A stretch of DNA of 7,549 nt from Flavobacteriales bacterium UBA1959. GTDB lineage: Bacteria; Bacteroidota; Bacteroidia; Flavobacteriales_D; Sanyastnellaceae. A model generated the notes under the pieces. It was not told the origin of the DNA. It made no database searches and saw only the letters and a program-made list of their open reading frames with translations. Positions 6,054 to 7,549 of the stretch are shown in pieces (position 1 is the stretch's first letter; the number at the start of each line of letters is the position of its first letter). Location of the stretch: NCBI GenBank assembly GCA_002336085.1, contig DDEH01000038.1:1-7549 (forward strand), read 5' to 3'. The position numbers and the translations under genes were made by a program.

Positions 6054-7235
6054 TCAATTGATGAGAGTCAATCCACCAAATTTCTGAACCAATTTACCGT
6101 CTATCTCTCTGCCTTTTGGAGTGAGAATGACCAACCGCTCCAATACATTGCGCAATTCACGTATGTTTCCAGTCCAATTCGCAGCTTGCATCATGCCTAA
6201 GGCGTCAGGCGTCATCTCTAACAAAACCTTGCCATGTTGCTCGCAAATGATACGGAGAAAATGGTGCGTCAACAGCGGAATATCTGATCGTCGATCGTTC
6301 AGCGAAGGAACCAGCACGGGAATAACGGCAAGCCGATGGTACAAGTCCTCTCGGAACCGAGATTCCGCTATTTCCTTTTTCAAATCTTTATTTGTGGCCG
6401 CAACAATGCGCACATCTACTTCTATTTCCTTTTCACCGCCCACTCGAGCGATTCGATTCTCCTGCAGCGCGCGCAACACCTTTGCTTGAGCAGAGGGACT
6501 CATGTCACCGATTTCATCCAAAAAAAGGGTTCCACCTTGGGCGAGTTCAAATTTGCCTTTGCGCTGTTTGACTGCACTTGTAAACGCCCCCTTTTCATGG
6601 CCGAACAATTCGCTCTCGATGAGTTCTGATGGAATAGCAGCGCAGTTTACTTCCACAAATGGTTGGTCGTGCCGAGCGCTGAGTTCATGCAATTGACGTG
6701 CAACGAGCTCCTTTCCAGTTCCATTTTCTCCGGTGATTAGTACGCGCGCATCCGATGGGGCAACAGTACAAATCAAGTCCACGATGGCTCGGATCTCTTG
6801 GGATTCACCAACGATGGCTGTTGAACGCTCTGATTGAATTTTTCGTTCCAGTCGCTTTGTTTCCTTTTCTAGTTTTCCCTGGTCCAGTGCATGCCGCACT
6901 GTCAACAGAATACGATTCAAATCCAATGGCTTCTGAATGAAATCATACGCTCCTTTCTTCAATGCTTCTACCGCGGTATCCACCGTACCATGACCGCTGA
7001 TCATGACTACATGAGAAGCGACTTCCTTTTCTATGAGCAAGTCCAGAACCTCCAATCCGTCCAACCGCGGCATCTTCACGTCACAGAAAATGACGTCAAA
7101 GGTGAACTTCGCTGCCAACTTTACCCCTTGAGTGCCATCCTCTGCCTCCGTGACTTTGTAGCCCTCGTATTCAAGGATTTCTCGCAAACTGCTCCGGATA
7201 GGGGCCTCATCATCTATGATCAAAATCTTCGCCAT
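6054..7235 (-). CDS. NtrC-family sigma-54-type response regulator (REC-AAA+) without C-terminal HTH
   Basis: A 393-aa regulator. The receiver domain (about 1-120) has the acidic pair D8/D9, phosphoacceptor D52 in FCDVKMP, and K102 in QKP. A linker helix (about 118-138) leads to the AAA+ domain (about 140-370): Walker A GENGTGKE (169-176), the sigma-54 contact loop as GAFTSA (216-221), Walker B GGTLFLDEIGD (234-244), arginine fingers R295/R301 in FREDLYHR, and the sensor II motif NIRELRN (357-363). The protein stops about 25 residues later, where NtrC-type activators carry a Fis-like HTH, so it cannot bind an enhancer in the usual way. It should hydrolyse ATP and may act on sigma-54 polymerase from solution or through a partner. 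No sensor kinase lies in the window. Start is the ATG at 7235, with a weak AGGA about 12 nt upstream. Confidence 0.93.
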   Translation of the reverse strand: MAKILIIDDEAPIRSSLREILEYEGYKVTEAEDGTQGVKLAAKFTFDVIFCDVKMPRLDGLEVLDLLIEKEVASHVVMISGHGTVDTAVEALKKGAYDFIQKPLDLNRILLTVRHALDQGKLEKETKRLERKIQSERSTAIVGESQEIRAIVDLICTVAPSDARVLITGENGTGKELVARQLHELSARHDQPFVEVNCAAIPSELIESELFGHEKGAFTSAVKQRKGKFELAQGGTLFLDEIGDMSPSAQAKVLRALQENRIARVGGEKEIEVDVRIVAATNKDLKKEIAESRFREDLYHRLAVIPVLVPSLNDRRSDIPLLTHHFLRIICEQHGKVLLEMTPDALGMMQAANWTGNIRELRNVLERLVILTPKGREIDGKLVQKFGGLTLIN

Positions 7236-7309
7236 GGTAATTTAAGTTCCTAGAGTGTGACACGAATGGTGCAAAGATGTTGCCAAAGTTTAAATGCAGC
7301 GAGTGAATG
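7236..7309 (-). promoter_or_regulatory. Gap between the Ppx/GppA gene and the response regulator gene, with possible promoter
   Basis: 74 bp. On the minus strand, CATCTTTG (7279-7272) and AAACTTTG (7291-7284) each differ from TAnnTTTG at one position. The first would give a leader of about 30 nt for the response regulator. No -33 TTG is seen at the usual distance and no terminator hairpin follows the Ppx/GppA stop, so the regulator could be transcribed alone, together with the upstream gene, or both. Confidence 0.3.
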
Positions 7310-7549
7310 TCAACGAATCATTTCGCTCAAAGCACCTTCGCGCAAAGCATAGGGGGATTTATAAAGCCTCGCCTCCAATGGCAAGTCAGAGAGCACGTAG
7401 TTGACCAACATGCTAGAGAGTGGAATAAGGGGCGCTCGCGCAGGAGACATGCCAGGTAGAGCGAGACGTTCCGTTACGTCCAATTCCAAGAGCTTGGAAT
7501 GAATAGCTTCGAATCCAGTGCGGTTAATTTGTTGAATTAGTGGGTGCCC
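7310..7549 (-). CDS. Ppx/GppA-type phosphatase (exopolyphosphatase-like), C-terminal end only
   Basis: The minus strand from the right edge to the TGA at 7312-7310 encodes 79 residues. The N-terminus lies outside the window. The segment LPGMSPARAPLIPLSSMLV (31-49 of the fragment) is the Ppx/GppA signature region, in which an arginine-containing loop precedes the helix that closes the second actin-like domain. It is followed by YKSPYALREGALSEMI (63-78), matching the family's usual 'vs-xx-glreG-ll' ending. The family hydrolyses polyphosphate from the chain end or converts pppGpp to ppGpp. The nucleotide/phosphate-binding loops that would separate these activities are off the edge. The end directly after REGALSEMIR suggests the short, single-module bacterial form without the extra C-terminal HD-like domain of E. 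coli Ppx. Confidence 0.85.
   Translation of the reverse strand, partial: GHPLIQQINRTGFEAIHSKLLELDVTERLALPGMSPARAPLIPLSSMLVNYVLSDLPLEARLYKSPYALREGALSEMIR

Noticed and set aside
6121..6696. Plus-strand open frames inside the response regulator gene
   Set aside because: Shadows of the AAA+ domain coding sequence on the other strand.
1..7549. Search for CRISPR arrays, insertion sequences, tRNA or rRNA genes and defence systems
   Set aside because: No spaced direct repeats, terminal repeats, transposase motifs, tRNA cloverleaf or defence-type domains were seen; the genes are core or common functions in uniform-looking sequence.

Overview
The window is 7.5 kb of ordinary bacterial chromosome, most likely from a member of the Bacteroidota (perhaps Flavobacteriales or a related order; the sequence alone does not fix the order). 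The reasons are the M23 peptidase divergent from alaS and followed by a small MerR-type regulator, a sigma-54-type response regulator without its DNA-binding domain, a DUF5684-type membrane protein, promoter boxes resembling the Bacteroidetes -7 consensus TAnnTTTG, and the near absence of Shine-Dalgarno sequences.

Left block (1-1263): a pterin synthase of the QueD/PTPS family runs off the left edge on the minus strand. It diverges across only 46 bp from hldD (rfaD), which makes the heptose precursor of lipopolysaccharide inner core. hldD then converges with a MerR-type regulator, with 3 bp between the two stop codons.

Middle block (1267-5484): the MerR-type gene and an M23 (LytM-type) membrane-anchored peptidase lie in the same direction on the minus strand and may be co-transcribed. 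The peptidase diverges from alaS, a full-length alanyl-tRNA synthetase of 876 aa. alaS ends at a perfect 18-bp inverted-repeat terminator that also serves the convergent gene beyond it.

Right block (5496-7549): three minus-strand genes. In transcription order they are the C-terminal end of a Ppx/GppA-type phosphatase (cut by the right edge), an NtrC-family response regulator that lacks the C-terminal HTH, and a small DUF5684-like membrane protein.

Functionally the window mixes envelope work (hldD, M23 peptidase, membrane protein), translation (alaS), pterin chemistry and stress or polyphosphate signalling (Ppx/GppA, response regulator). I see no mobile element, CRISPR array, tRNA, rRNA or defence locus, and I do not see a clearly undescribed multi-gene system. 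The points most worth a second look are the HTH-less regulator with a GAFTSA loop, the PTPS-II-type motif in the pterin synthase, the promoter boxes placed so close to start codons that leaderless transcripts are possible, and an 18-bp inverted repeat upstream of the MerR gene.
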